Shown here: one piece after another, positions 8,536 to 16,436 of the stretch
How the letters are laid out: each line of letters starts with the position of its first letter
How positions within the stretch are numbered: the first letter of the stretch is position 1
From: Gammaproteobacteria bacterium
Lineage (GTDB): Bacteria > Pseudomonadota > Gammaproteobacteria > Pseudomonadales > Azotimanducaceae
Assembly (NCBI GenBank): GCA_028824555.1
Contig: JAPPDJ010000166.1
Span: 1-50,858 of the forward strand
Length of the DNA: 50,858 nucleotides
Reading direction: 5' to 3'
The notes under the pieces: model-generated
Database searches by the model: none
Seen by the model: only the letters and a program-made list of their open reading frames with translations
Told to the model about the DNA's origin: nothing
Made by a program: the position numbers and the translations under genes

Positions 8536-9741
8536 TTAGCTCTCCGCGGCGTCATAGCCGGCACCACGCAGGGAGTCCAGCACGGCTTCCACCTGCTCTT
8601 CGCCCCGCATCTGCAGCACGAACTCGATGGCCGTCGTGCGTACCGTGGAGGCGGCGAAGGCGCGTTGGTGCGCGATGTCGACGATGTTGCTGTCGAGGTC
8701 GCCCAGGATTCGGGTTAGGTCCGCCATCGCGCCGGGTATGTCGGGCGCTTCCACCTTGATACGGACGAGACGGTGAGTTCGGACGAGGCCGCGTTGCAGG
8801 ATGGACGACAGGATCATCATGTCGATGTTGCCGCCGGTCAGCACCAGCGCCGTGACTCCGCCGGCACCTATCTCCGGGTAGGCCCTCACCGCCGCCAATG
8901 GGCAGGCGCCGGCACCTTCGGTGACGGTCTTCTCCACTTCCAGCAAGGCAAACACGGCATCCTCGATCTGGGGCTCCGTGACCGTCACCACGCGGTCCAC
9001 GTGCTCGCGGATGATGGGTAACGTGATGCCTCCCGGCTTTTCGACGGCGATGCCTTCTGCCACCGTCCCTGGTCGGGTCGCGCGGGACTCATTGCCTTGC
9101 AGTGCGTCATGTACGGCGGCGAAGCGTTCGGTCTGAACGCCGACGATGCGGATGTCCGGGCGGATGCTGCGCACGGCCACCGCGATGCCGGCGATGAGGC
9201 CGCCGCCGCCGACGGGGACGACGATGGTGTGAAGGTTCGGTGCCTGCTCGAGGAGTTCAAGGCCCAGTGTGCCTTGCCCAGCGATCACGGCTTCGTCGTC
9301 AAATGGATGGACTAGCGTCGCGCCTCGCGTTGCCGCGAGTTCCTGCGTGACCGCAAGCGTCGCCGCGAAGGTATCGCCGCGCAGCAGCACCTCGGCACCG
9401 AAGACGCTGGTCTGGCGCACCTTGGCGTTCGGCGTGTTCTTGGGCATGACGATGGTGACCGGCACATCGAGCCGGCCGCCGTGATAGGCCAGCGCCTGCG
9501 CGTGGTTGCCGGCCGACATGGCGACGACACCCCGTTTTCGCTCAGCTTCGGACAGGAGGCAAAGCCGGTTGAGCGCACCGCGTTCCTTGAACGATGCCGT
9601 GAACTGCAGGTTCTCGAACTTCAGCACGAGCTCGCGCTTCGTCAACGCCGAGAGCGTGCGCGACGGCGCCAAGGGAGTAACCGCCACATGCTCAGCGATG
9701 CGCTCCCGGGCGCTCTGAATGGCGGCGAGATCGACGGTCAC
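8536..9741 (-). CDS. ilvA: threonine ammonia-lyase with ACT domain
   Basis: PLP enzyme that converts threonine to 2-oxobutanoate and ammonia, feeding isoleucine synthesis or threonine breakdown; cytosolic, 401 residues. The PLP-lysine motif SFKERGA places Lys52, and the glycine-rich phosphate loop is VPVGGGGLIAG near residue 180. The C-terminal 75 residues form one ACT-like domain (VRIKVEAPDIPGAMADLTRI). The length of about 400 with a short ACT domain fits the TdcB-like/short IlvA type rather than the 500-residue biosynthetic E. coli IlvA. The start is GTG. A TATACT on the minus strand (9786-9781) is a possible -10 element. The gene converges on the receptor gene, with repeat copy A between them. 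Confidence 0.92.
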   Translation of the reverse strand: MTVDLAAIQSARERIAEHVAVTPLAPSRTLSALTKRELVLKFENLQFTASFKERGALNRLCLLSEAERKRGVVAMSAGNHAQALAYHGGRLDVPVTIVMPKNTPNAKVRQTSVFGAEVLLRGDTFAATLAVTQELAATRGATLVHPFDDEAVIAGQGTLGLELLEQAPNLHTIVVPVGGGGLIAGIAVAVRSIRPDIRIVGVQTERFAAVHDALQGNESRATRPGTVAEGIAVEKPGGITLPIIREHVDRVVTVTEPQIEDAVFALLEVEKTVTEGAGACPLAAVRAYPEIGAGGVTALVLTGGNIDMMILSSILQRGLVRTHRLVRIKVEAPDIPGAMADLTRILGDLDSNIVDIAHQRAFAASTVRTTAIEFVLQMRGEEQVEAVLDSLRGAGYDAAES

Positions 9742-9807
9742 GGCAGCGGACGACGAAGCGGGCTATCTTTCATCCTTGGCAGTATAGGGCTCGCCCACAT
9801 CAAGCAC

Positions 9808-10260
9808 TTGCTCATCATCTATCACACCCAGACCGGCAACACCCGAGCCATGGCCGGCGCTGTCCACGACGGTGCCACCGACTCGCTGATCGAGGAGGTC
9901 GAGACGCGCTTTCTCATGGCCAGGGACGCGGGGCCGGACGACTTGCTGTGGGCGAACGGCCTGCTCCTCGGCACGCCCGAGAACTTCGGCTACATGTCAG
10001 GGGCCATGAAGGACTTCCTGGACCGCACGTTCTATGCCGTGGAAGGCAGAATCGCCCCCTTGCCCTGCGGCATCTTCGTCAGCGCCGGCAACGACGGTTC
10101 CGGCGCGCTGCGGGCCCTGCGCCGCATCATCGGCGGTTACCCCTTCAACGAAGTGCAGGAACCGGTCATCGCCCAAGGTGCGGTGCTGCCGGAACACCTC
10201 CAAGCCTGCCGGGACCTAGGCATGGCCTTGGCCGCAGGGCTCGAGGCGGGAATTTACTGA
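9808..10260 (+). CDS. flavodoxin-like NAD(P)H-dependent reductase
   Basis: Short-chain flavodoxin-fold protein of about 150 residues, cytosolic. The FMN phosphate loop is YHTQTGNTRAMA at the N-terminus. A middle strand LLLGTPENFGYMSGAMKDFLDRTF and then FVSAGNDGSGALRALRRI form the rest of the FMN site. The start is unclear: there is no in-frame ATG. I used TTG 9808, but homologous sequence seems to begin one or two codons earlier at an ATC codon (IKHLLIIYH), and no ribosome-binding site is obvious. It is divergent from ilvA with little room for two promoters. An electron-transfer or quinone-reductase role is family-level inference. Confidence 0.75.
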   Translation: MLIIYHTQTGNTRAMAGAVHDGATDSLIEEVETRFLMARDAGPDDLLWANGLLLGTPENFGYMSGAMKDFLDRTFYAVEGRIAPLPCGIFVSAGNDGSGALRALRRIIGGYPFNEVQEPVIAQGAVLPEHLQACRDLGMALAAGLEAGIY

Positions 10261-10294
10261 GGCAACTTCTGCGACACGCGGCATCTCAAGGCGG

Positions 10295-10597
10295 TCACCG
10301 CGGGGGCTCCACCTCCGTCGCCTCGTAAAACGCCACGCCGCCGCCCTTGCCGGGCCGTTCGCGCATGGCCTTTTGGAACTCTGCCATGTGCGGGCTGGCG
10401 AAATGGGCGGCGAGCGCCGCCATGTCGCGCCATTTTTCGGTGATGCGGATCACGTTCGGATCGTTCAGTTCCACCGAGAAGGTGTAGTCGTCGCAGCCAT
10501 CCTCGGCGCGACTCGCCGTCTCCATCGCCGCAATCGCTGCCTTGAGGTGTGCGATGTTGTCCGCGGTGGTCTCGATCCTTCCGTTGACGATGATCAT
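10295..10597 (-). CDS. ABM-domain putative quinol monooxygenase
   Basis: A 100-residue protein of the antibiotic biosynthesis monooxygenase (ABM, YgiN-like) family, a dimeric alpha-beta fold. It starts MIIVNGRIETTADNIAHLKA and has the pair CDDYTFSVELNDPNVIRITEKW and the C-terminal HFASPHMAEFQKAM that define the family. AGGAGA directly precedes the ATG. It converges with the flavodoxin-like gene (stop 10260), 34 bases away. It follows the AAA-ATPase gene on the minus strand by 45 bases. The substrate is unknown. Confidence 0.85.
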   Translation of the reverse strand: MIIVNGRIETTADNIAHLKAAIAAMETASRAEDGCDDYTFSVELNDPNVIRITEKWRDMAALAAHFASPHMAEFQKAMRERPGKGGGVAFYEATEVEPPR

Positions 10598-10642
10598 TCT
10601 CCTGCCCTCCCGTGCCTTGAGCCAAAGGGGCGCACTCTACCG

Positions 10643-11809
10643 CTAACGTGGCGGCCAGCGCCAAGGGGGCAGTTCCAGCGGGGCAAAGTTGCCTAAGGTC
10701 GTCTCGCCCATGTCCTTGTCAAGTTCGATGTGGTTGCACTCGCCAGACTCCGTGAGCGCCTCCACAAGCGCCGTCGCGTGCGATGTCACCCACACTTGCG
10801 TCTCGGTTGCCGAGTGGCGCATCAGACGTGCCAAGGCCGGCAACAGCTCTGGGTGGATGCTGGTCTCGGGCTCGTTCAGCACCATCAGCGACGGCGGGCG
10901 CGGCGTCAGCAAGGCAGCGATCCACAGCAGGTAGCGCAGCGTGCCGTCCGACAGCTCCGCCTGGGACAGCGGCCGCAGCAGCCCATGCTGGCGAAACAGG
11001 AGCTGGAAGGTGTCGGCTTGCTCCTCCACCTCCACCACGGCACCGGGAAAGGCGTCCTCGACAGCCGCCGCCAAGGCATCGGCATCGCCGATTTCCATGA
11101 TCGTTCGCCAGGCCGCGGCGAGATCGTGGCCGTCGTTGCTCATCACGGGCGTGCGCACGCCGATGCGCGCATGTCGCGCCGGAGCGTCCGCATCGGTGCG
11201 GAAATGGTCGTAGAAGCGCCACGAGCGAACCTGCTCGCGCAGCAGCACCGCCTCCGGTGCGCGCTCAGGGTCGGCAATGCGCGACACCATGCTGTCGAAG
11301 GTGGGCAGATGCTGCTCCACTACCTGCCATGTGCCGTTTTCGTCGCGGCTGCGCACGAGTCCGCCCTTGCGATCCACCAAGGCGCGGCGCTCGTGCCAGG
11401 CGTCGCCGTGCCAGATGACCTCGCGCTTGATCTCCGGGTCCTTGCCGAACATCGTTCGCGGCACCGGCACCGGCAGGCCGTACTCGATCGAGTAGCTGAA
11501 GTCGTCGCCGCCGAAGCCGAGCCGCAGGTTCACCGGGTCCTTTCGCGGGCCGCCTTGCACCGGGTGTTCGCCCCGCTTTACGGACTTCGCGAACTGCTCG
11601 GGGCCAGCCCAAAGCACCGAACTCAGACCACCCTCGCGGCCGATGGCCTGTACGCCGCCGCCGAACGCGGTCTCGGACAACAGGCGCAGCGCCCGGTAGA
11701 GGTTGGACTTGCCGCTGCCGTTGGCGCCCGTGACGAGATTCATGCGCTCCAGCGGAAGCACTACGTCACGCAGGGAACGGTAGTTGGCGATGGCGAGGGT
11801 GTGCAGCAT
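10643..11809 (-). CDS. AAA family ATPase (RecF/OLD-like, AAA_21)
   Basis: A 388-residue ATPase related to RecF/SMC-type heads. The N-terminal strand ANYRSLRDVVLPL is followed by Walker A GANGSGKSN (residues 28-36). A signature-like region, LSQAELSDGTLRYL, and Walker B PSLMVLNEPETSIHPE come near residues 280-315, then a switch histidine in VTSHATAL. Note Asn in place of the first Walker B Asp, which is common in this AAA_21 group. It lacks the TOPRIM domain of OLD nucleases and the length is complete. Single-gene members of this group are often of unknown function. No partner nuclease is next to it. Confidence 0.8.
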   Translation of the reverse strand: MLHTLAIANYRSLRDVVLPLERMNLVTGANGSGKSNLYRALRLLSETAFGGGVQAIGREGGLSSVLWAGPEQFAKSVKRGEHPVQGGPRKDPVNLRLGFGGDDFSYSIEYGLPVPVPRTMFGKDPEIKREVIWHGDAWHERRALVDRKGGLVRSRDENGTWQVVEQHLPTFDSMVSRIADPERAPEAVLLREQVRSWRFYDHFRTDADAPARHARIGVRTPVMSNDGHDLAAAWRTIMEIGDADALAAAVEDAFPGAVVEVEEQADTFQLLFRQHGLLRPLSQAELSDGTLRYLLWIAALLTPRPPSLMVLNEPETSIHPELLPALARLMRHSATETQVWVTSHATALVEALTESGECNHIELDKDMGETTLGNFAPLELPPWRWPPR

Positions 11810-11866
11810 GGCCGCATGTTGGCGGTTGCCGGGGCTTGCGGCAACGGTTTCGCGTGGGAGCCCTCG

Positions 11867-12844
11867 CTACGTTCCTGCGCCGATCAGCTTTCTCGCATAG
11901 TTGAGGGCGTGGCCCAGCGAGTCGGTGAATGCCTTGCCCTGCCAAGCGATGTCGAAGGCGGTACCGTGATCCACGGAGGTGCGGACGATGGGCAGGCCGA
12001 TGGTGACGTTGACGCCGCTCTCGAAGCCGATGAGCTTCATGGGGGCGTGCCCCTGGTCGTGGTACATGCAGACGATCGCGTCATGGGTGTCGTTGCGGAT
12101 GGCTTGGTAGAAAACCGTGTCGGCAGGGTGAGGGCCCGTGACTTCGAGACCGGAGGATCGGGCACGGGCGATGGCGGGGGCGATGACGTCGCGGTCTTCC
12201 GTGCCCATGAGGCCGTTTTCGCCGGCGTGGGGATTGAGGCCGCACACGGCGATGCGTGGGCGGGGCAGGAATCGCGCGAGCGCTTCGTGCGTCAGGCCGA
12301 TTACGGTGTCGATCCGGGCGGGGGTCACGCGGGTGATGGCCTCTGCCAAGGAGACGTGCGTGCTCACGTGCGTAACGGCGACATCCTCGGTCGCGAGCAT
12401 CATCGCGTAGTCGTCCGTGCCACAGAGCGATGCGATGGTCTCGGTGTGGCCGATGAAGCCCGGATGGGTTTGCCCGGTCGCCTCCTTGTTCATGGGCAGC
12501 GTGACGACGGCGGCGACTTCGCCTGCCAAGGCATCTTGGGTGGCACGCTCGACGTAGCGCAGGGCCGCTGCACCCGCCTTCGCATTCAGTTCGCCTGGCG
12601 TCAGATCTGCGGCCGAGAGCGCGCCGACGTCGACTACATTGAGGCAGCCGGGCCGAGCCTCGCCGGGTGAGGCCACCACATGCAAGGGGATGTGCAGCCT
12701 GAGCAGCTCGGCCCCCCGCGCAAGGATCGCCGCATCGCCATAGGCAACGGCACCCTCGCCGAGCAGGCCATCGGCAAAGCGGCGCAGGAGAATCTCCGGC
12801 CCGACACCACTGGCATCGCCCATCGTGACGGCAATGGGCTTCAC
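11867..12844 (-). CDS. pdxA: 4-hydroxythreonine-4-phosphate dehydrogenase
   Basis: PdxA, the NAD-dependent, divalent-metal enzyme of pyridoxal 5'-phosphate synthesis (DXP-dependent route), 325 residues, cytosolic. The N-terminal motif is MKPIAVTMGDASGVGPE. TLPMNKEA, THPGFIGHTE and MYHDQGHAPMK carry the substrate and metal ligands (including the histidine of YHDQGH). The GTG at 12844 is the best start because homology starts exactly there; the upstream in-frame ATG at 12922 would add 26 residues translated from repeat sequence. Repeat family 2 copy 1 lies directly upstream of the start codon. The usual partners ksgA or surA are not adjacent. Confidence 0.93.
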   Translation of the reverse strand: MKPIAVTMGDASGVGPEILLRRFADGLLGEGAVAYGDAAILARGAELLRLHIPLHVVASPGEARPGCLNVVDVGALSAADLTPGELNAKAGAAALRYVERATQDALAGEVAAVVTLPMNKEATGQTHPGFIGHTETIASLCGTDDYAMMLATEDVAVTHVSTHVSLAEAITRVTPARIDTVIGLTHEALARFLPRPRIAVCGLNPHAGENGLMGTEDRDVIAPAIARARSSGLEVTGPHPADTVFYQAIRNDTHDAIVCMYHDQGHAPMKLIGFESGVNVTIGLPIVRTSVDHGTAFDIAWQGKAFTDSLGHALNYARKLIGAGT

Positions 12845-12848
12845 GCTA

Positions 12849-12898
12849 GCGCGCCCCCTAGCGGGCGCGTTGGCAGTTCGCTGCCGCGAACTGCTGGC
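12849..12898. repeat. hairpin repeat family 2, copy 1
   Basis: Two consecutive hairpins: CGCGCCC (12850-12856) pairing with GGGCGCG (12863-12869), then CAGTTCGC (12874-12881), loop, GCGAACTG (12886-12893). The same double-hairpin core recurs at 30650, 42406 and 45139. Here it is in the leader of pdxA, ending four bases upstream of its GTG. Confidence 0.85.
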
Positions 12899-12927
12899 CT
12901 TCGTGCTCGCGTTCGCTCGCAACTACG

Positions 12928-12982
12928 GCTAGCAGCCGGTCGCACTTCGCCGCTACGCGACGAAGTCCGACAGGCTGCTAGC
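12928..12982. repeat. 55-base imperfect hairpin between glnII and pdxA
   Basis: Outer arms GCTAGCAGCC (12928-12937) and GGCTGCTAGC (12973-12982) are perfectly complementary. The interior also pairs with a few mismatches (GTCGCACTTCG with CGAAGTCCGAC), giving a stem of about 25 pairs. There is no T-tract. It could be a read-through attenuator or RNA-stability element between the two minus-strand genes, or another dispersed element. Confidence 0.6.
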
Positions 12983-13033
12983 TCGGCCCTGACTAGTGTC
13001 GTGTCACGCGTCCTTTGGCGCATCAGAGCGCGC

Positions 13034-13066
13034 GGCTGGCAGCTTGCACCATGCCGGCTGCCAGCC
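13034..13066 (-). terminator. hairpin downstream of glutamine synthetase
   Basis: GGCTGGCAGC (13034-13043) pairs perfectly with GCTGCCAGCC (13057-13066) around a 13-base loop, beginning 18 bases after the glutamine synthetase stop. There is no U-tract on either strand, so a Rho-independent terminator is only possible, not shown. It may simply protect the 3' end. Confidence 0.4.
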
Positions 13067-13083
13067 CGTTCCCGCAAGCGGAG

Positions 13084-14097
13084 TTACGCCAGCGCTTCCT
13101 TGGTCGTCTTGACGATGGCGGCCGCGACCTTGTAGGGGTCGGCATTGGAGGCCGGTCGTCGGTCTTCCAGCCGCCCCTTCCAGCCATCGTCGATGGTGGC
13201 GATGGGGATGCGGATGGATGCGCCGCGGTCCGAGACGCCGTAGTTGAACTTGTCGATCGACTGGGTCTCGTGCGCGCCGGTGAGGCGCTTGCTGTTGTCG
13301 GCGCCATAGACCACGATGTGGCGATCGATGTGGTCGCCGAAGTGCTCGCAGATCTTCGTGAACGTGCCCTCCTCGCCGGAGTCGCGCATGGGGCCGTTGG
13401 AGAAGTTGGCGTGCATCCCGGAACCGTTCCAGTCCGTGTCGCCGAGCGGCTTCGGATGCCAGTTGATGGCATAGCCGTGCTCCTCGGCGACGCGCTCCAG
13501 AATGTAGCGGGCGATCCACGTCTCATCGCCAGCACGGGCTGCGCCCTTGGCGAACACCTGGAACTCCCATTGGCCAGCGGCCACTTCGCCGTTGATGCCC
13601 TCGACATTGATGCCGGCCTCAAGGCAGGCGTCGAGATGCTCCTCGATGATGTTGCGGCCAAAGGCGTTGGCGCCGCCCACCGAGCAGTAGTACGGCCCCT
13701 GCGGGGGCGGATAGCCGCCAGCGGGGAAACCGGGCGGCAGGTTGGTCTGGGTGTCCCACAGGAAGTACTCCTGCTCGAAGCCGAACCAGAAATCGTCGTC
13801 GTCGTCCTCGATGGTGGCGCGGCCGTTCGACTCGTGCGGCGTGCCGTCGGCGTTCAGCACCTCGGTCATCACGAGGTATGCGTTCTTGCGGCAGGGGTCA
13901 GGAAAGATCGCCACCGGCTTCAGCAGGCAGTCCGACGAGCTGCCGTCCGCCTGCTGCGTCGAACTGCCGTCGAACGACCACACCGGGCAGTCCTCCAGCG
14001 TGCCGCCGAAGTCCGTCTCCACCCGCGTCTTGCCGCGCAGACTCTGCGTTGGCCTGTTGCCGTCGAGCCAAATGTACTCCAACTTGCTCTTGCTCAT
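13084..14097 (-). CDS. glnII: glutamine synthetase type II (eukaryotic-type, GSII)
   Basis: ATP-dependent ligation of ammonia to glutamate; 337 residues, the GSII length (type I enzymes are about 470). The beta-grasp N-terminus has WSFDGSSTQQADG. Catalytic-domain motifs are FGFEQEYFLWD (metal-binding Glu), GPYYCSVGGANAFGR, GEVAAGQWEFQV, DWNGSGMHANFS (ATP/His region), NSKRLTGAHET and DRGASIRIP (glutamate-binding Arg), ending EDRRPASNADPYKV. All expected catalytic segments are intact. AAGGAG and AAGGG lie upstream of the ATG. The upstream gap is 377 bases. GSII occurs in rhizobia, actinomycetes and scattered other bacteria, so transfer in the past is likely. Confidence 0.95.
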   Translation of the reverse strand: MSKSKLEYIWLDGNRPTQSLRGKTRVETDFGGTLEDCPVWSFDGSSTQQADGSSSDCLLKPVAIFPDPCRKNAYLVMTEVLNADGTPHESNGRATIEDDDDDFWFGFEQEYFLWDTQTNLPPGFPAGGYPPPQGPYYCSVGGANAFGRNIIEEHLDACLEAGINVEGINGEVAAGQWEFQVFAKGAARAGDETWIARYILERVAEEHGYAINWHPKPLGDTDWNGSGMHANFSNGPMRDSGEEGTFTKICEHFGDHIDRHIVVYGADNSKRLTGAHETQSIDKFNYGVSDRGASIRIPIATIDDGWKGRLEDRRPASNADPYKVAAAIVKTTKEALA

Positions 14098-14474
14098 GTA
14101 AGTGCCCTTGCTCCTTTCCGTTCATCGAACACATGGTTTGGTTTGGTTGCCCCAACGCGGGACCGGACGCCCCGCGTCTCAAGCCGCGCATCCATGCAAC
14201 ATGCGCGCCATTTGACTGCCGACTGCGTGCACGCCGGCGCACCCCGTCCTGGCGCCCACGCGCCGTGCCGGCGCGTGGGCGCGCGGAACGATGCACCGTT
14301 CGGGCGCAGGCGTCAATTGGCTCGGAGTATCCGCCCCAGCCGAGCCGCGAGGCAAGATAGGATGCCATCCCTCCGAGGCGCCGTGCGCACCGATCGTTCT
14401 TCGCACCACACCGGTTCGCTCCCGCGGTCCATTGCACCGATACGGTGCAGGGAAACCGCTGCCGCACGTGTCGA
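14098..14474. other. 377-base intergenic region with a perfect hairpin
   Basis: No gene is supported here. It contains a 13-bp perfect inverted repeat, GCGCCCACGCGCC (14252-14264) and GGCGCGTGGGCGC (14270-14282), with loop GTGCC and no T-tract. It lies between the ThDP enzyme stop and glnII on the minus strand, so it may hold the glnII promoter and leader. I saw no clear sigma-70 or sigma-54 site. Confidence 0.6.
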
Positions 14475-16133
14475 TCAGGGCCGCAGCAAATCCGTGTACT
14501 GCGAAAACCGCGTGTCCTGCCGCGTCGCCACCTCGATCACGCACACCTCGCCCTCGTCGTTGGCGCGGCGGGCGGCCTTTAGCGCTGGAGCGAGTTCGTC
14601 CACCTTGTTGACGTGAATGGCCTTGGCGCCAAGCGCCTTGGCAACGCCGGCGTAGTCCCCAGACTGATTGCCAGCACCGTAGCGCTGCATGGCGGTCGGC
14701 ATGGACTTGTCGTAGCCGCCCATGGTGCGGTTGTTGATCACCACCGTGGTGATGGGGATCTCCCCGCGCACGGCGGTCTCGATCTCAAGCCCGGTGTGGC
14801 CAAAGGCAAGGTCACCCATGAAGTTCATGCAGAACTTCGAGGGGTCCGCCACCTTCGCGCCCATCGCCAGCGGGATGCCGTAGCCCAGGTGCGTCGTCTT
14901 GCCCCAGCCGATGTAGCCCAAGGGCGCCGCCGCCTTGTAGAACGGCATGATCTGGTCGCGCGGGTTGCCGGCGTCGTGCGTGACGACGGTGTCGGCATGG
15001 TCCACCGCCTGGTTGATCTCGTTGATGACCCGATAGGGGTTGATGGGCGTCTCGTCGGAGTTCAAGAGCGGTGCCCAGTCGGCCAGCCACTCCTGGCGGG
15101 TGGTGCGGATGTCCGTGAGCGTCTCCTGCGCCGTGGCGCGGCCGCCCTCGCCCACCGTGGCCTTGAGTTCCTCGATCATCATCTCGAGGGTGAGCTTGGC
15201 ATCGCCGACGAGGCCAATGTCGATGGCGTAGTCCTTGTTGATGTCCTCAGGCGACACCGTGGACTGAATCATGAATTTGCCGTCCGGAATGGCGATGCCG
15301 AAAGTGGTGCGGGTAAGCGCCGAGCCGATGGCGAGCACCACGTCGGAGGCACCGAGCCACTTCCACACCCCTTTGGGAGCCGTGCGGTTGGCGCTGCCGA
15401 GCGCCAGCGGATGGTCGTCCGGGAACGCGCTCTTGCCCTGCATCGTGGTGATGACGGGAATCTGCGCCAACTCAGCGAAGGTCTTGAGCTCTTCGGTGGC
15501 GCCCGAATAGAGCACGCCCTGCCCCGCCCAGATCACGGGATTGCTCGCTCCAAGCAGCGCCTTCAGCGCGTCCTTGACGTCGCTTGCGTTGGGTGCGTAG
15601 CGCATCGTCTTGGATGGCCGGTACGCCTCCGCAGCACCCTCCGGCGCATCCCGCCCGAGCACGTCACCGTGCATTTCCACCAGCACGGGGCCCGGCCGGC
15701 CTTGCTTCGCCGTGTGAAACGCACGCCGAATCTGCGTGGTGATGCGGTCCGGTCGGTCGATGGAGATGGCAAGCTTGGTCACCGTCTCGTAGCTGCGGGC
15801 GGCGTGGAAGTTCGGCTGCACGTCATAGCCACCGAGGCCATGGCCGCCGGGCAGGTACACCATCGGCACCGCCTCGCCCCAAGCCTGGGCAATGCCGCCG
15901 AACGAGTTCTCGACGCCAGGCCCCGACTGCGATGCAAATACGCCCACCGTCTCGCCCCGCCGCTGCCGACTGAAGCCATCGGCGGCATTGATGCCGCCCC
16001 GCTCCTGTCGGAACACCAAGGGCCGAATGTCCACCTTGGCGCAGGCCTCGATGAGCGGATTGGCCGGAAAGCATGGCATCCACTCCACCCCTTCGGCCTT
16101 CAGGCAGCGCGCAACCAAGTCGTAACCGTTCAT
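14475..16133 (-). CDS. thiamine diphosphate-dependent enzyme (acetolactate synthase-like)
   Basis: A 552-residue member of the acetolactate synthase/oxalyl-CoA decarboxylase superfamily. The N-terminal Pyr domain has the cofactor-activating glutamate in FRQERGGINAADG (Glu44) and FASQSGPGVENS. A central TPP_M domain (PVIWAGQGVLYSGATEEL) is followed by a C-terminal PP domain with MGDLAFGHTGLEIETA and VVINN. The metal motif is GDL...NN rather than the usual GDG...NN, with normal spacing. It lacks an adjacent regulatory ilvN-like subunit, so it is probably not the biosynthetic acetolactate synthase. Likely a carboligase or decarboxylase of unknown substrate. Confidence 0.8.
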   Translation of the reverse strand: MNGYDLVARCLKAEGVEWMPCFPANPLIEACAKVDIRPLVFRQERGGINAADGFSRQRRGETVGVFASQSGPGVENSFGGIAQAWGEAVPMVYLPGGHGLGGYDVQPNFHAARSYETVTKLAISIDRPDRITTQIRRAFHTAKQGRPGPVLVEMHGDVLGRDAPEGAAEAYRPSKTMRYAPNASDVKDALKALLGASNPVIWAGQGVLYSGATEELKTFAELAQIPVITTMQGKSAFPDDHPLALGSANRTAPKGVWKWLGASDVVLAIGSALTRTTFGIAIPDGKFMIQSTVSPEDINKDYAIDIGLVGDAKLTLEMMIEELKATVGEGGRATAQETLTDIRTTRQEWLADWAPLLNSDETPINPYRVINEINQAVDHADTVVTHDAGNPRDQIMPFYKAAAPLGYIGWGKTTHLGYGIPLAMGAKVADPSKFCMNFMGDLAFGHTGLEIETAVRGEIPITTVVINNRTMGGYDKSMPTAMQRYGAGNQSGDYAGVAKALGAKAIHVNKVDELAPALKAARRANDEGEVCVIEVATRQDTRFSQYTDLLRP

Positions 16134-16436
16134 GTGTCCCCTGATCCCGGTGATCGCCTAAGCGAAAGCCGCGAAGCCTATCAGGTCGGCAGAGTGCAGG
16201 CACAACGACGGTTCCGATGGTCGACGCAAAGCAGCGACGCCGTCTTCCTCCAAAGTGGAAGCGCCCGCTTCGGACCTGGCGTTGCGAGCGGTCACGAGAG
16301 GGGCCCTCCTCGTATCGCGTCACGGCATTTCTTGGTCCGCCCCTCCGCCGTCACGTCCGCTGCGCCACAGCTTTGACACTGCCGCGCCTCGCCCCCATCA
16401 TTCCGCGCCCTTTGCCGAACGGGACCCCTTGGCTCG
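16134..16436. other. 303-base divergent intergenic region
   Basis: It lies between the divergently transcribed ThDP enzyme and TPR lipoprotein genes. No gene or repeat is supported. It holds one good sigma-70-like promoter for the plus strand, listed separately. Confidence 0.5.
16373..16401 (+). promoter_or_regulatory. sigma-70-type promoter for the TPR/FG-GAP cluster
   Basis: TTGACA (16373-16378), 17-base spacer, CATCAT (16396-16401), about 35 bases before the ATG at 16437. The -35 is perfect and the -10 is 4 of 6. The same CTTTGACACT context occurs at the yceD promoter (48771). Confidence 0.5.

Noticed and set aside
9742-9807. Good sigma-70 promoter for ilvA
   Set aside because: TATACT is present but the -35 at the right spacing is poor, so it is mentioned only within the ilvA entry.
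13015-14616. 533-residue plus-strand frame over glutamine synthetase
   Set aside because: Antisense shadow of glnII; composition is random-like for high-GC DNA.
14613-16376. 587-residue plus-strand frame over the ThDP enzyme
   Set aside because: Antisense shadow; no motif, while the minus strand has complete ThDP motifs.
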